Shown one piece after another: positions 7,916 to 16,888 of a DNA stretch of 64,000 nt. This stretch comes from Anaerolineales bacterium HSG25. GTDB taxonomy: Bacteria > Chloroflexota > Anaerolineae > 4572-78 > J111. Under the pieces are notes generated by a model that was not told the origin of the DNA, searched no databases, and saw only the letters and a list, made by a program, of their open reading frames with translations. Each line of letters opens with the position of its first letter. The first letter of the stretch is position 1. The stretch covers positions 1-64,000 of the forward strand of contig JAUCGA010000009.1 of NCBI GenBank assembly GCA_030377865.1. Direction: 5' to 3'. The translations under genes were made by a program, and so were the position numbers.

Positions 7916-8773
7916 GCCTGTGAATTCATTCACAGGGCATGGCTCATCCAACACCGCCCGAATCATCCTCGCCGCCCGCTGATACCCTAACCCCTCTGCA
8001 TTATTGACAATCTGCTCATCGACAGTGCCGCTTAAACTGCCCAACATGGTGCGCCCCACCTCAAACTTTTCCACCTGACTCCGAATCTCCGATTCGCTCC
8101 GTTGCTCTAGCTGTTGAGCCAGTTGTTTCAACTGCTGACGCAGGTCGGCAGGTTGTAGCTTCTGCTCTGCTAGTTTGAGCAGATTTGCCTGCACTGCTCT
8201 AAAACTAGCAAGCACCCGTTTCTGATACTCAGCGGCCAAGTGTGCCTTTGCTTTGTCAATCGCCATCGTCTCAACGGCCTGTATGTCAGCCTGCAAGCGG
8301 TTTTGGAGTTTGATTAATAACGGTGCTTCCTCCAGCGTTAACACCAAATCGTACTGCGACAGCCCCGCTCCGTATCCATCAGGCGTTACTTTTTGCACCT
8401 CAAAACCAAACAGTTTATAAAAACCAACCGTATGCTGACTCGTGTCCATAATAATCTGCTTGACCGTGCCATGCGTTTTAATGGCCTCAATCCTCGCCTC
8501 AAGCAAAAATCGGCCTAAGCCCTGCCCATGCAGGTCATGCCGAATCATACCCCACATAAAACCGGCTCGCTCCCCATCTTTCGAGATTGAATAGCCTCCA
8601 CAACCGATGATCTCATCATGCTCGTTGGGTAGCACAAAGTAAGGGCATGGCGGGTTATCTAAAAAATTTACAAACGCTGGACGCTCATTTTCGTCAAAAA
8701 ATTTTGGGCAATTGCCGTCAAATATTGACAAACATACTGTTTTATGCTTTTTTTGATATGGAATTAGTTTCAT
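7913..8773 (-). CDS. GNAT-family N-acetyltransferase with helical C-terminal extension
   Basis: A 286-aa protein. Residues 1-145 form a GNAT domain: FVLPNEHDEIIGCGGYSI and the acetyl-CoA loop IRHDLHGQGLGRFLLEARI, followed by the fold's KLFGFEVQKVTPDGYG strand. GNAT enzymes transfer acetyl groups to amines; the substrate here is unknown. Residues 150-286 are a Gln/Leu-rich helical region that does not belong to the GNAT fold and that I do not recognise. The gene lies exactly between two perfect inverted 26-bp copies of the family G terminus (7831-7856, 8779-8804), suggesting movement as a unit. Its stop is inside repeat L. Confidence 0.85.
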   Translation of the reverse strand: MKLIPYQKKHKTVCLSIFDGNCPKFFDENERPAFVNFLDNPPCPYFVLPNEHDEIIGCGGYSISKDGERAGFMWGMIRHDLHGQGLGRFLLEARIEAIKTHGTVKQIIMDTSQHTVGFYKLFGFEVQKVTPDGYGAGLSQYDLVLTLEEAPLLIKLQNRLQADIQAVETMAIDKAKAHLAAEYQKRVLASFRAVQANLLKLAEQKLQPADLRQQLKQLAQQLEQRSESEIRSQVEKFEVGRTMLGSLSGTVDEQIVNNAEGLGYQRAARMIRAVLDEPCPVNEFTG

Positions 8774-8778
8774 TTTAA

Positions 8779-8804
8779 TTTTAGTACAGCGTTAAATAAG
8801 TCTT
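8779..8804. repeat. solo family G terminal repeat
   Basis: A perfect inverted copy of 7831-7856 (core AGTACAGCGTTAAATAAG). It lies 5 bp upstream of the GNAT start codon. Confidence 0.9.
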
Positions 8805-8934
8805 ACACGATTTTAGAGCATGACAGCAAGGTTTGTAGTGCCCAATTTATTGGCTAAGGTACCCCATGAATTGGGTACTACGAACCGCGCATTACTTAAT
8901 TTGACAATGTTACATTAGCGTTTAAGTCCGCTAT

Positions 8935-9022
8935 GCCATGTCATTCTGAGCGTTGTTTGCGAAGAATCCACCCAAAAGTATCATCATGGAGGATACTTCG
9001 CTTCGCTCAGTATGACATGATT
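8935..9022. repeat. CATGTCATTCTGAGCG repeat, intergenic copy
   Basis: About 88 bp with near-palindromic ends CATGTCATTCTGAG and CTCAGTATGACATG. A diverged copy lies inside the GT39-like coding sequence at about 38942-39028. The rest of 8805-9099 shows no gene. Confidence 0.75.
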
Positions 9023-9099
9023 GTAATCTAACATTGTCAAGTTAATTAACAATATATTTAGATTAGTGGTTTTAAACTTGCGGGAAGATGATGACACAA

Positions 9100-9582
9100 T
9101 CATGACGTTTGCACGGAAAGCCCCAAAGAGCCAATAATTTTTTCTAAATAAACTAGTCGCAAACGCTCATGCACCGGAACATCCTTAAACTGGACATACC
9201 CTAACTTTTCGTATAGGTGGATATTGCCCATACTTTTGTGACCCGTAAACAACTCAAACCGTTTAACCGTGGGAAACCGATCCTCGATGCCAGCCATAAG
9301 CCGAGTACCAATACCTTGGTTTTGATAATCAGGATGAACAATCAATCGTCCGATATGACAAGTGTTATCCTCTTGATACGCTCTGACTGACCCGATAAGC
9401 GTTTTATCATGAACTGCTTTAAGAAAACTGTTTGTCTGAAATGTTGCCTCCATTTCAGACAACGTTTCAATCAGGGGCGGAATTTCATAATCATCATATA
9501 GTGCCGCTTGGTAAGGATAGGCCAGCTTTTGCAGAGCCAGAATCGTCTTGGCATCAGATACGGTGGCAGGTATTATTTTCAT
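9100..9582 (-). CDS. GNAT-family N-acetyltransferase
   Basis: A 160-aa single-domain GNAT protein. The acetyl-CoA binding segment is RLIVHPDYQNQGIGTRLMAG (about 77-96) and the C-terminal strand is NIHLYEKLGYVQFKDVPVHE (about 120-139). N-terminal KIIPATVSDAKTILALQKLAY is typical. The substrate cannot be deduced. The region just upstream of its ATG carries a 103-bp palindromic element bounded by 15-bp direct repeats, so its promoter may have been displaced or replaced. Confidence 0.88.
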   Translation of the reverse strand: MKIIPATVSDAKTILALQKLAYPYQAALYDDYEIPPLIETLSEMEATFQTNSFLKAVHDKTLIGSVRAYQEDNTCHIGRLIVHPDYQNQGIGTRLMAGIEDRFPTVKRFELFTGHKSMGNIHLYEKLGYVQFKDVPVHERLRLVYLEKIIGSLGLSVQTS

Positions 9583-9583
9583 G

Positions 9584-9716
9584 GAATCTCCAAAAATCTG
9601 TGGTGGTCAAGATGATGTTGGAGTGCGATGGGTTCAGCCATTGCTTTTGGCAACGGCTAAACCCGTTGCACTCCATTTTCAACATCAGTCTGACCACCAC
9701 AGAATCTCCAAAAATC
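9584..9716. repeat. 103-bp palindromic element with 15-bp flanking direct repeats
   Basis: GAATCTCCAAAAATC occurs at 9584-9598 and 9702-9716. Between them is an element with perfect 11-bp terminal inverted repeats (TGTGGTGGTCA at 9599-9609, TGACCACCACA at 9691-9701) and an inner palindrome (AGTGCGATGGGTT...AACCCGTTGCACT). The direct repeats look like a target duplication or a recombination footprint. Confidence 0.85.
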
Positions 9717-9731
9717 AGACCTCACGTTTGC

Positions 9732-10682
9732 TTACCGATCCAGTTCTACCTTAACTGTTTCGTAAATCGTGTCAGCTCGGAGTTGGCCTAAGTTGTAACA
9801 GGGAGCGTCCAACTCGTCGGCCAAGGCTTGAGCCAGCCCACGATCAAAACTGGCATGCTCCATGTTTATCACTACTGAGCGTACCGATTCTTCCCGAATC
9901 ATCTTGGCCGCTCGATGAGCTTCTTGTTGAGCCGGAAGATTCGAGATCGAGACATTTCCCGCGCCATCGGTCAGCAGAATCATCATGGGCATAATATCGG
10001 GCTGGAGTCGGATATGACGAAGCATGACTTGATGAGCCAATAGCAAACCCGATGAAAGTGGTGTTTTACCACCGACCGGAATATCGGACAGAGCTTTTTT
10101 AGCTAACTCGACACTAGAGGTGGGCGGCATGATTAAGGTGGCTTGCTCTTTTTGAAAGACGATTAACCCCACTTGGTCACGCCGTTGATAGGCATCCATC
10201 AACAGACTCATGATAGCCCCTTTGGTGGCCTCCATGCGCTCTGCCGCGGCCATGCTCCAACTAGCATCGACCACAAACATAATTAGGTTAGCCGCTCGTC
10301 GAACCCGTACCTTATCCCGAATATCGTCACTTTCAACCACTAGGGCACGCTCGGAGCGGTCTCGTTTTGATTGATGGGGCGCGGCCGCACGCAAGGTGGC
10401 ATCAAAGGCTAAGTCGCGCGGTTTGCCGCGTGGCACTTTGGCTCGGATATATCGGCCTCGTTTGCGGTCTGTTTTGGTGTAACTGCGTTTGCCAGAAGAG
10501 TGGCGAGTCATCTTGTCGAGTGGGGTTTGCAAACGTCGGGTGGCAAAATCTTGACCAACATCAACAGGTGTGTTGGCCTGACTTTTGTCACCCGACGCGG
10601 GGTCAGAAATCTCAGATGGTGGCGGCGACCCAAGAGGGGGAGGGAGGTCGCTTGGCTCAGTCTCTACTGATTCACCATCGTT
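9732..10682 (-). CDS. chlD: VWA-domain half of ChlD-type chelatase (-1 frame of the split gene)
   Basis: This -1 frame continues the upstream AAA+ frame through a Pro/Ser/Asp-rich acidic linker (PSDLPPPLGSPPPSE) into a von Willebrand A domain. The MIDAS motif is DASWS (in FVVDASWSMAAAERM), with later GGKTPLSSG and LLTDGAGN. A basic segment (SGKRSYTKTDRKRGRYI) precedes it, as in ChlD/BchD proteins. The linker has no stop codon and no ATG; the first in-frame ATG is at 10511 and a TTG is at 10532. Expression by frameshifting from the 10664-11776 frame would give a 681-aa ATPase-VWA protein, the usual ChlD length. Mg/Co-chelatase subunits insert metal into tetrapyrroles, but the large subunit (ChlH/CobN) is not in this window. 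Confidence 0.85.
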   Translation of the reverse strand, partial: NDGESVETEPSDLPPPLGSPPPSEISDPASGDKSQANTPVDVGQDFATRRLQTPLDKMTRHSSGKRSYTKTDRKRGRYIRAKVPRGKPRDLAFDATLRAAAPHQSKRDRSERALVVESDDIRDKVRVRRAANLIMFVVDASWSMAAAERMEATKGAIMSLLMDAYQRRDQVGLIVFQKEQATLIMPPTSSVELAKKALSDIPVGGKTPLSSGLLLAHQVMLRHIRLQPDIMPMMILLTDGAGNVSISNLPAQQEAHRAAKMIREESVRSVVINMEHASFDRGLAQALADELDAPCYNLGQLRADTIYETVKVELDR

Positions 10683-10690
10683 TTTTTTTC
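10664..10690 (-). promoter_or_regulatory. candidate programmed -1 frameshift site in chlD
   Basis: On the minus strand CAG-G-A9-CG precedes the zero-frame TAG by only five codons. Slipping -1 after the second AAA codon changes AAA-ACG-ATG to AAA-AAC-GAT and opens the frame into the VWA half. A 6-bp stem GCGACC/GGTCGC lies about 29 nt downstream, further than usual for a stimulator. Programmed frameshifting in chlD genes to make two chelatase subunits has been described in other bacteria. Confidence 0.75.
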
Positions 10691-11776
10691 CTGTGTCGTG
10701 GTTGTACCGGGAGATTCTGTCGTTTCGGCAATCTGGTCAACCTTATCTTGTGCCTCTTGCCGAATCTGTTGCAATCGTTCCGATAATTCTTGGAACTCAG
10801 CCGCGGTGTCTTGGAACGGTAATCGTTTTAAGCGATGAGGCAGAGCTAACTCAGCCGCAGTCAAAATATCTTCTAGGGTGACTCGCTTTCGATTATGGAA
10901 GGCGGCATGGGCTAAAGCTGTTTTCAAAATTACAATATCGCCTCGGTGCCCGTCAACCTTCATTTCGGCCATCAGTTCGGCCACGGTGTATATGTCTCGT
11001 TGAGTATAGATAATTTTTGGAAGTAGCTCACGAGCTTGGACGATTTTGTCAGATAGGGTTTGCTCTTGTGGATGCCATTGCTCATAGAATTCTTGCGGAC
11101 TTCGCTCAAACCTCAAGCTACGCTCTAGGATTTTCATGCGAGATTCGGCATCAGAAATACTCTGAATATCGACACATAGGGCAAAACGATCTAACAATTG
11201 AGGACGTAAATCTCCCTCTTCAGGATTCATTGTGCCCACAAAGATGAAACGAGAAGGATGGCTAAAGCTAATTCCTTCTCGCTCGACAACGTTAACTCCC
11301 ATTGCCGCGGAGTCGAGCAGGAGGTCTACCACATGGTCATCAAGCAGGTTAACCTCGTCAACATAAAGCAGACCTCGGTTGGCCGCGGCCAATACACCCG
11401 GTTCAAAGTGGCGCTCACCCTTTTTAATCGCTTTCTCAATATCAAGCGTACCCACCACACGGTCTTCTGTAGCGCTGACTGGTAAATCGACAAATCGGAT
11501 TCGTCGATTTTCGGTGGGGCGATTCTGCACCGAGCGCTCTTTGGCCCAGTCTGACCATGTTTCAGGTCGATTTGGGTCATCATTGTATGGAGAGTCGGCA
11601 AACACCTCAATATCAGGCAGAAGTGCGGCCAAGGCTCTGGCGGCGGTTGATTTTGCTGTGCCGCGTTCACCTCGGATCAACACCCCACCAATTCGAGGGC
11701 TAATTGCATTTAAGATGAGTGCCATTGTCATGCTGTCTTGCCCAACAATAGCGGTAAATGGAAAAATTGAGGCCAT
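10664..11776 (-). CDS. chlD: AAA+ subunit of Mg/Co chelatase (zero-frame product)
   Basis: A 370-aa AAA+ ATPase of the ChlI/BchI type. Walker A is GERGTAKST (about 36-44), Walker B is LLYVDEVNLLDD (about 135-146), and the sensor region FVGTMNPEEGDLRPQLLDRF is clear. It ends ...QEKKTMVNQ just after an A9 run at which a -1 slip would join it to the VWA frame. As is, it equals the small (I-type) subunit; with the slip it becomes the N-terminal half of the medium (D-type) subunit. ATG at 11774-11776 lacks a strong ribosome-binding site. It lies 84 bp downstream of the EF-G-like gene, separated by GTGAATA tandem repeats, and may be cotranscribed with it. Confidence 0.92.
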   Translation of the reverse strand: MASIFPFTAIVGQDSMTMALILNAISPRIGGVLIRGERGTAKSTAARALAALLPDIEVFADSPYNDDPNRPETWSDWAKERSVQNRPTENRRIRFVDLPVSATEDRVVGTLDIEKAIKKGERHFEPGVLAAANRGLLYVDEVNLLDDHVVDLLLDSAAMGVNVVEREGISFSHPSRFIFVGTMNPEEGDLRPQLLDRFALCVDIQSISDAESRMKILERSLRFERSPQEFYEQWHPQEQTLSDKIVQARELLPKIIYTQRDIYTVAELMAEMKVDGHRGDIVILKTALAHAAFHNRKRVTLEDILTAAELALPHRLKRLPFQDTAAEFQELSERLQQIRQEAQDKVDQIAETTESPGTTTTQEKKTMVNQ

Positions 11777-11782
11777 AATATT

Positions 11783-11846
11783 AGTGAATAGTGAATAGTG
11801 AATAGTGAATAGTGAATAATGAGTAATCGAGTTCGATTACTCATTA
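11783..11846. repeat. GTGAATA tandem repeats
   Basis: AGTGAATAGTGAATAGTGAATA-type heptamer repetition followed by an inverted TTACTCATTATTCA arm. Similar heptamers occur at about 61640-61705. It fills the gap between the EF-G-like gene and chlD. Confidence 0.7.
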
Positions 11847-11860
11847 TTCATCACTGTGGA

Positions 11861-13924
11861 TTAATTTTCTTTTTCTTTTTGTGCTTGGGCGACAATCTCG
11901 CTCACAACATGGTTAGGAACTGGCTCGTAATGAGACAGTTTTAAGGTATAAACTCCCCGTCCTTGGGTGATGGAGCGGAGGTCAGTTGAGTAACGTTGTA
12001 CCTCGGCCAAGGGGATGGTGCCGGTAATAATGGTGTGGCCGCGTACCTGATCCATACCCGACATGCGACCTCGTTTGGTGCTCATGTCGCTGGTTACGTC
12101 GCCGGTATACTCTTCGGGAATCGTGACCGCAATCTCCATAATCGGTTCTAAGATGGTTGCGCCTGCATTTTGAAATGCTTTCTTAAATGCTTCCCGTCCG
12201 GCTATTTGGAAAGCAATATCTTTGGAGTCTACAGGGTGTTCTTTACCGTCAAAAACAACGGCTCGGACATCAACTACCGGATAACCGGCGATAACACCTT
12301 GATCTAAAACTTGCCGAATTCCTTTCTCAATAGAGGGTAGGAAGGGCTGAGAGATGGAGCCGCCGAAGATTTCGCTTTTGTATTCAAACCCTTCACCGCG
12401 TTCCAAAGGTTCTACGCGTAGGTGAACTTCGCCAAATTGACCTGCACCACCAGACTGCTTTTTGTGCCGATAGCTGGCTTTACCAATTCTGCCGATGGTT
12501 TCCATGTAGGGTACTTTGGGGACTGCGGTTTCCACAGTCAATCCAAAGCGGTTCAGCATGCGTTTTACCCCAATCATAACATGGGTTTCGCCCATACCTT
12601 CAAAGATGGTTTGGCGAGTTGCTTTTTCATACCGATATTTGAGGGTTAAATCCTCTTCGGTGATTCGGGTTAGGCTTGGCCCTAACTTGGCAGAGTCGGC
12701 TTGGGTAGCAGGGGTTACGGCGACCCCGAAAACTGGGTCAGGTAGGTCAAACATAGGAATTGTTAAGGGGTGTGATTTTTCTGACAGGACATCGCCGGTT
12801 TGGGTTTCGTTTAACTTGACCACACCGACAATATCTCCGGCAGAGGCGGCTTTGACGTTAACTTGTTCTTTGCCACGAGGCATGAACATACCAGCCACTC
12901 GTTCTTCATGGTCGGCACGGACATTAATCAACCGAGAATCACTCGTCAAGGTTCCAGACCAAACTCGCATGTAACTTAGACGACCGTACTGGTCATTAAC
13001 GGTTTTGAAAACTTGTGCCGCCACTGGCCCATCACTCGAGTTAGTCAATACCTCTTCCTCTTCCGAACTGGTATTGGTAGCGGTGATTTCACTAGATTCT
13101 GGGTGGGGGAACATTTTGATGATTTCGTTCATAAAGCTACGTACGGCCACGTTTTCTGAGGCTGACCCACAAAATACAGGAACAACGCGTCGATTACGTA
13201 GACCCAGACGTAACCCATAGGCGATTTCATCTTCGGTCAAAGCCTCTTCCTCAAAATACTTGTTCATCAGGTCGTCGTCCCCTTCTGCGGCAAACTCGAC
13301 CAGTTCAAACCGGAAGGATTCAACCTCATCGGCTATGTCGGCAGGATAATCGCTGGCTTTACCTGTTCCGGTGCGGGCTTTTTTGGTGATTAGGTCAACC
13401 AAGCCCAAAAATTTCTCCCCATCCCGAATCGGAATCTCCATCGGCACAAAAGTTGCATCAAATGCCTCTCGCAAACGATCAATCGCGGTTCGGTAACTGG
13501 CGTTAGGACGATCCATCTTATTTAGGAAGATGGCAATTGGTTTATCAACGCTTTTTGCCATTTGCCAAGCTAATTGTGTCCCCACCTCAATATCAGAGGA
13601 GGCATCCATGACGATTACAGCTGTATCTGCAACATGGAGACCACTTAACATCTCGCCTTGATAGTCGGTGTAACCGGGTACATCCAAAATATTAATTTTA
13701 TGACCTTTCAGTTCGCTATGAATAATAGAAAGGTTCAATGACATAGTTCGGCTAATCTCTTCTTCGTCGAAATCTGAGATGGTGTTCCCATCTTCAACGC
13801 GTCCAAGACGACTATTTATGCCAGTATTATATACCATTGCCTCTGCAAGAGAGGTTTTGCCACAGCCACTGTGGCCTAATAGAACAATATTACGAATTGT
13901 ATCAGTTGTATAGTGCTTGCTCAT
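11861..13924 (-). CDS. EF-G-like translational GTPase (EF-G2 type)
   Basis: A 687-aa GTPase with EF-G architecture. G1 is GHSGCGKTS (17-25), G3 DVPGYTDYQGE, G4 NKMD (about 138-141) and G5 GSAS. The beta-barrel domain II, domain IV (RHKKQSGGAGQFGEVHLRVEP) and domain V (PEEYTGDVTSDMSTKRGRMSG) all follow. The Ser-Gly-Cys P-loop and overall divergence match the EF-G-like/EF-G2 group rather than canonical FusA. These paralogues bind ribosomes, but their cellular role is not well defined. The start at 13922-13924 (MSKHYTTDTIRNIVLLGH) is well placed. Confidence 0.9.
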   Translation of the reverse strand: MSKHYTTDTIRNIVLLGHSGCGKTSLAEAMVYNTGINSRLGRVEDGNTISDFDEEEISRTMSLNLSIIHSELKGHKINILDVPGYTDYQGEMLSGLHVADTAVIVMDASSDIEVGTQLAWQMAKSVDKPIAIFLNKMDRPNASYRTAIDRLREAFDATFVPMEIPIRDGEKFLGLVDLITKKARTGTGKASDYPADIADEVESFRFELVEFAAEGDDDLMNKYFEEEALTEDEIAYGLRLGLRNRRVVPVFCGSASENVAVRSFMNEIIKMFPHPESSEITATNTSSEEEEVLTNSSDGPVAAQVFKTVNDQYGRLSYMRVWSGTLTSDSRLINVRADHEERVAGMFMPRGKEQVNVKAASAGDIVGVVKLNETQTGDVLSEKSHPLTIPMFDLPDPVFGVAVTPATQADSAKLGPSLTRITEEDLTLKYRYEKATRQTIFEGMGETHVMIGVKRMLNRFGLTVETAVPKVPYMETIGRIGKASYRHKKQSGGAGQFGEVHLRVEPLERGEGFEYKSEIFGGSISQPFLPSIEKGIRQVLDQGVIAGYPVVDVRAVVFDGKEHPVDSKDIAFQIAGREAFKKAFQNAGATILEPIMEIAVTIPEEYTGDVTSDMSTKRGRMSGMDQVRGHTIITGTIPLAEVQRYSTDLRSITQGRGVYTLKLSHYEPVPNHVVSEIVAQAQKEKEN

Positions 13925-14091
13925 TCAAGACCTCTTTAAGGGGCTACTTCGCCCATGAATTTTTCGTACAAGTTATGTATTTTAATGTAATCGGCAAGGA
14001 TTGTCAAAAGGGTAAAAATTGGCCTTATTTATGTAGCAGGTAGCGGTCAAATTGAGGTTGAAAAACTGGTAGTGTTGACCTGTTGACTGAT

Positions 14092-14189
14092 AGCCTTGGG
14101 CTAAAGCCACAAGGCTAAAAGTTCAAGACCGCTAAAAGCGGCCTAAATAGCTGGCTTCAGCTTTTAGCATCGGGATTGATTCCGATGCG
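14092..14189. repeat. family B palindromic repeat, copy 2
   Basis: Same inner sequence as the other family B copies (AAGACCGCTAAAAGCGGCCT then TTAGCATCGGGATT). Confidence 0.7.
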
Positions 14190-14215
14190 TCATCAGTCAA
14201 GATAACAACATTAGA

Positions 14216-14340
14216 CTTGTTCGGGAATAAGGATTTGTGCGGAAAGGAGTGTCAAAATTCTATTTTGGCTGGCAAGAATACAATTCTTGCACTCCGATAG
14301 CCCAATAAATACCCACCTTTCTTATTGCCGAACAGCTCTA
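14216..14340. repeat. family D element, copy 1
   Basis: A 125-bp element with ends CTTGTTCGGGAATAA and TTATTGCCGAACAGCTCTA. It encloses a GGAGTGTCAAAATT...GCACTCC palindrome. Full relatives are at 40646, 42709 and 45051. Confidence 0.8.
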
Positions 14341-15349
14341 CTATCGAAAAACTCTGTTGCCCTAGGGTTGTTCAGTTCTCCATACTTGTCACGCTACTTA
14401 CATATTTGCCTATTACGCTAATTTTTTTTATGATTAGCCTTAATAAACAGGTATATCAATAGGGGCTATAGGCAATTCCAAGAAAATAAATCTCCCAAAT
14501 TGAGCAGAGTCTCTACCCCCCTCAGTCCCCCCTGCTAGGGGGGAAGCGGCTTCTACCTGGACTGATGAAAACAGGGTCAGATTCGGTTTGCTAATTAATC
14601 TCGTTTTTATTCCGTTAAACGATAAGAACAGGATGCGCAGGATGACACTGATTAGTACACGCAAAATCAGTGTCATCCTGCGCATCCTGTTCTAAATGCA
14701 CCTGAAACATGGAACAAAACTGGAATCGATTTGTGACCCCAAAATGGCTCCGATTAACGTTAATTTTCACCAGCCTAGCTTCTACCCCCTCAGTCCCCCC
14801 TGCTAGGGGGGAAGCGGCTCCTCCCCCTAGCAGGGGGAGGCTGGGAGGGGGTAGAGTGTCACAATGGTTTTGGGAGGTTTTAAATTCTGGAACTTCCATA
14901 GTCTTTGTTTCGGCCAATCTTCGAACAGGATACACTGATTTTGGCATGATTTAATCAGTGTCATTCCGCACATCCTGTTCTTATGGCCCAAATGAAGACC
15001 AACGCCTTAATAGGGCTGTTCAGCTCTCCATGTTCGTCACGCTACAAGCGTGACCTCCACGGCCTCATGTCTGACAAAATCACTGTAGGTGACGCTTGTA
15101 CAGTCTTTCAGATAATGATTTTCAATTCAAGACCAACCTTCCCGCAAGTTCAAAACTTGCGGGAAGGTGACAACTGACAAAATCACTGTAGGTGACGCTT
15201 GTAGCGTCACAATTATGCCCATATAGACCAACCTTCCCGCAAGTTCAAAACTTGCGGGAAGGTGACAACTGAAAATGTTTATCTGAACATCTATAGCGTC
15301 ACAATTATGCTCATATAGATTAGAACTGAACAGCCCTTACGGATACCGA
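14341..15349. repeat. composite repeat region (families C and F)
   Basis: No gene seen. From about 14468 to 14897 lies a family C element with ends AGGCAATTCCAAGAAAAT and TTCTGGAACTTCC. Its inside holds two blocks of CTACCCCCTCAGTCCCCC-type palindrome and a GAACAGGATGCGCAGGATG hairpin (14627-14696). 14937-15010 repeats 33085-33130. 15100-15310 holds two copies of a family F unit with the hairpin CTTCCCGCAAG...CTTGCGGGAAG. Reading frames across this block are low-complexity products of the repeats. Confidence 0.75.
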
Positions 15350-16684
15350 ATGTCTAAAACAGTTTTATTTTTTCTAAGTTTAATTATTCTCAATGCTTGT
15401 ACCCCCCCCACACCTCCTCCTTCTCCGACTCCTTGGCCTACTCCAACCGCAATCGCTGAAAAAAATGTCGAAAAAACGGTTATTCAAGCAACTACTGCCG
15501 CAACTCAGCAACCTATATCAACGGTGACACCTGTACCACAACCAACCGCAACATTGCCGAGTGCTAGTCTCGTTGTGTGGGAGGCGCTTCCTCCAGCCCA
15601 AGCCAAACAGCTTGCTCAGGAGATTGAACAGTTTCAAGTACAGTATCCAACCTATCGTATTGTCTTAAATCATTACGATGATCCAGAGGTTCTGGTGGCC
15701 GATATTCTCTCCGGTGAGGCTGAGTTTGATATTGTACTGGCCTCGCCTATCCTCTTGAACAGTTTGTTAGATGCTGAACAACTGGCTCCTATGTCCGATT
15801 TTTTCTCAACCGCGTTCTTAGATAGTTTTGCCGGAGTCACCTTGCAAGGGGCGAGCATGGATAAAGCGTTGTGGGGGCTTCCTGACACGGCTGGTTTTCA
15901 TCTCTTGTTATTCTATAATCGAGCCTTGCTCGATCAACCGCCAACGACCATGCCGGAGGTGTTAGCCGCATCAGCAGAGATTGCATCAACGTCAGAGGGT
16001 GATAAATGGGGGATTGGATTTAACGGCTACGACCCATTATGGTTGATTCCGTGGCTGGCTCCCTACAACGACTGGTTGGTTGATGAAGCAGGACAGCCCA
16101 CTCTAAACAGTTTAGCCATGATCGCGGCTTTAACCGATTATAACCGATGGCAAAAATCAACCGGAGTTTTGTCTGCCACGAGTTATGATAGCATGCGAAC
16201 TGAGTTTGTTAATGGTAATTTAGCCCTGATGCTTGACGGTGAGTGGGCAGTCTCGGAACTTGGTCAGGCTAAAAACCTAGACTGGGGAGTGGCGACTCTG
16301 CCCCAAGTTGGTGATACCGGAACACAGCCAGCCACGCCACTTGTATTAGCCCGTTATTGGATAGTTAGCCGTATGATGAGCGGGAATAAGTCTCAGGCGG
16401 TGGTCTCCTTTTTAGAGCATGTTACTCGTCCAGAACGGCAACTGGTGTGGCTAGAAACCTTTCAGGCCTTGCCCACCCATCGCACCGCGTTAGATAGTTC
16501 GACGGTTTTAGGTAATCCAAGCTGGCGGGTTAGTCGTCAGCAGATGTTACAAGGACATAGTATTGCGGCAGGGGTCAACCCTAATAAATTGTTAGAGGCC
16601 ATGCGGCAACCTCTTATTCTCATGTTAGAAGGAACCCTGACTCCAGAAGAGGCCGCGGCGGTAATGCAGGAACAAATGAAGTGA
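15350..16684 (+). CDS. extracellular solute-binding lipoprotein (ABC transporter type)
   Basis: A 444-aa protein with a signal peptide and lipobox LNAC (Cys17), a Thr/Pro linker (PPTPPPSPTPWPTPT), and then a family 1 extracellular binding-protein fold: LVVWEALPPAQAKQLAQEIE, FDIVLASPILLN, and the late FVNGNLALMLDGEWAVSE block typical of sugar-binding proteins. It would be tethered outside and bind a carbohydrate or similar solute. No permease or ATPase genes are adjacent, so its transporter is elsewhere or it works alone. The start lacks a good ribosome-binding site and sits directly after repeats. Confidence 0.9.
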   Translation: MSKTVLFFLSLIILNACTPPTPPPSPTPWPTPTAIAEKNVEKTVIQATTAATQQPISTVTPVPQPTATLPSASLVVWEALPPAQAKQLAQEIEQFQVQYPTYRIVLNHYDDPEVLVADILSGEAEFDIVLASPILLNSLLDAEQLAPMSDFFSTAFLDSFAGVTLQGASMDKALWGLPDTAGFHLLLFYNRALLDQPPTTMPEVLAASAEIASTSEGDKWGIGFNGYDPLWLIPWLAPYNDWLVDEAGQPTLNSLAMIAALTDYNRWQKSTGVLSATSYDSMRTEFVNGNLALMLDGEWAVSELGQAKNLDWGVATLPQVGDTGTQPATPLVLARYWIVSRMMSGNKSQAVVSFLEHVTRPERQLVWLETFQALPTHRTALDSSTVLGNPSWRVSRQQMLQGHSIAAGVNPNKLLEAMRQPLILMLEGTLTPEEAAAVMQEQMK

Positions 16685-16688
16685 GATT

Positions 16689-16862
16689 TGTTCGGGAATA
16701 ACGGAGTGCAAAAGCTTCTTGCTTTTGCATACAGTCTTTCAGATAATGATTTTTAATTCAAGACCAACCTTCCCGCAAGTTCAAAACTTGCGGGAAGGTG
16801 ACAACTGAAAATGTTTATCTGAACATCTATAGTTGTTTCTGGCAAGAAGCTTTTGCACTCCG
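16689..16862. repeat. family D element interrupted by family F unit
   Basis: Starts TTGTTCGGGAATAACGGAGTGCAAAAGCTT-like (only the first part quoted here: TTGTTCGGGAATAA) and ends GCTTTTGCACTCCG. A family F unit (16727-16832, CCCGCAAG...CTTGCGGG) sits in the middle, so one repeat has nested in another. Confidence 0.7.
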
Positions 16863-16888
16863 TGTATCTCGATTTTGAGATGACACAT

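Noticed and set aside
14615-14954. Frames of 80-110 aa across the 14.6-14.95 kb repeats
   Set aside because: They are translations of palindromic repeats on both strands and contain the same peptide in each copy.
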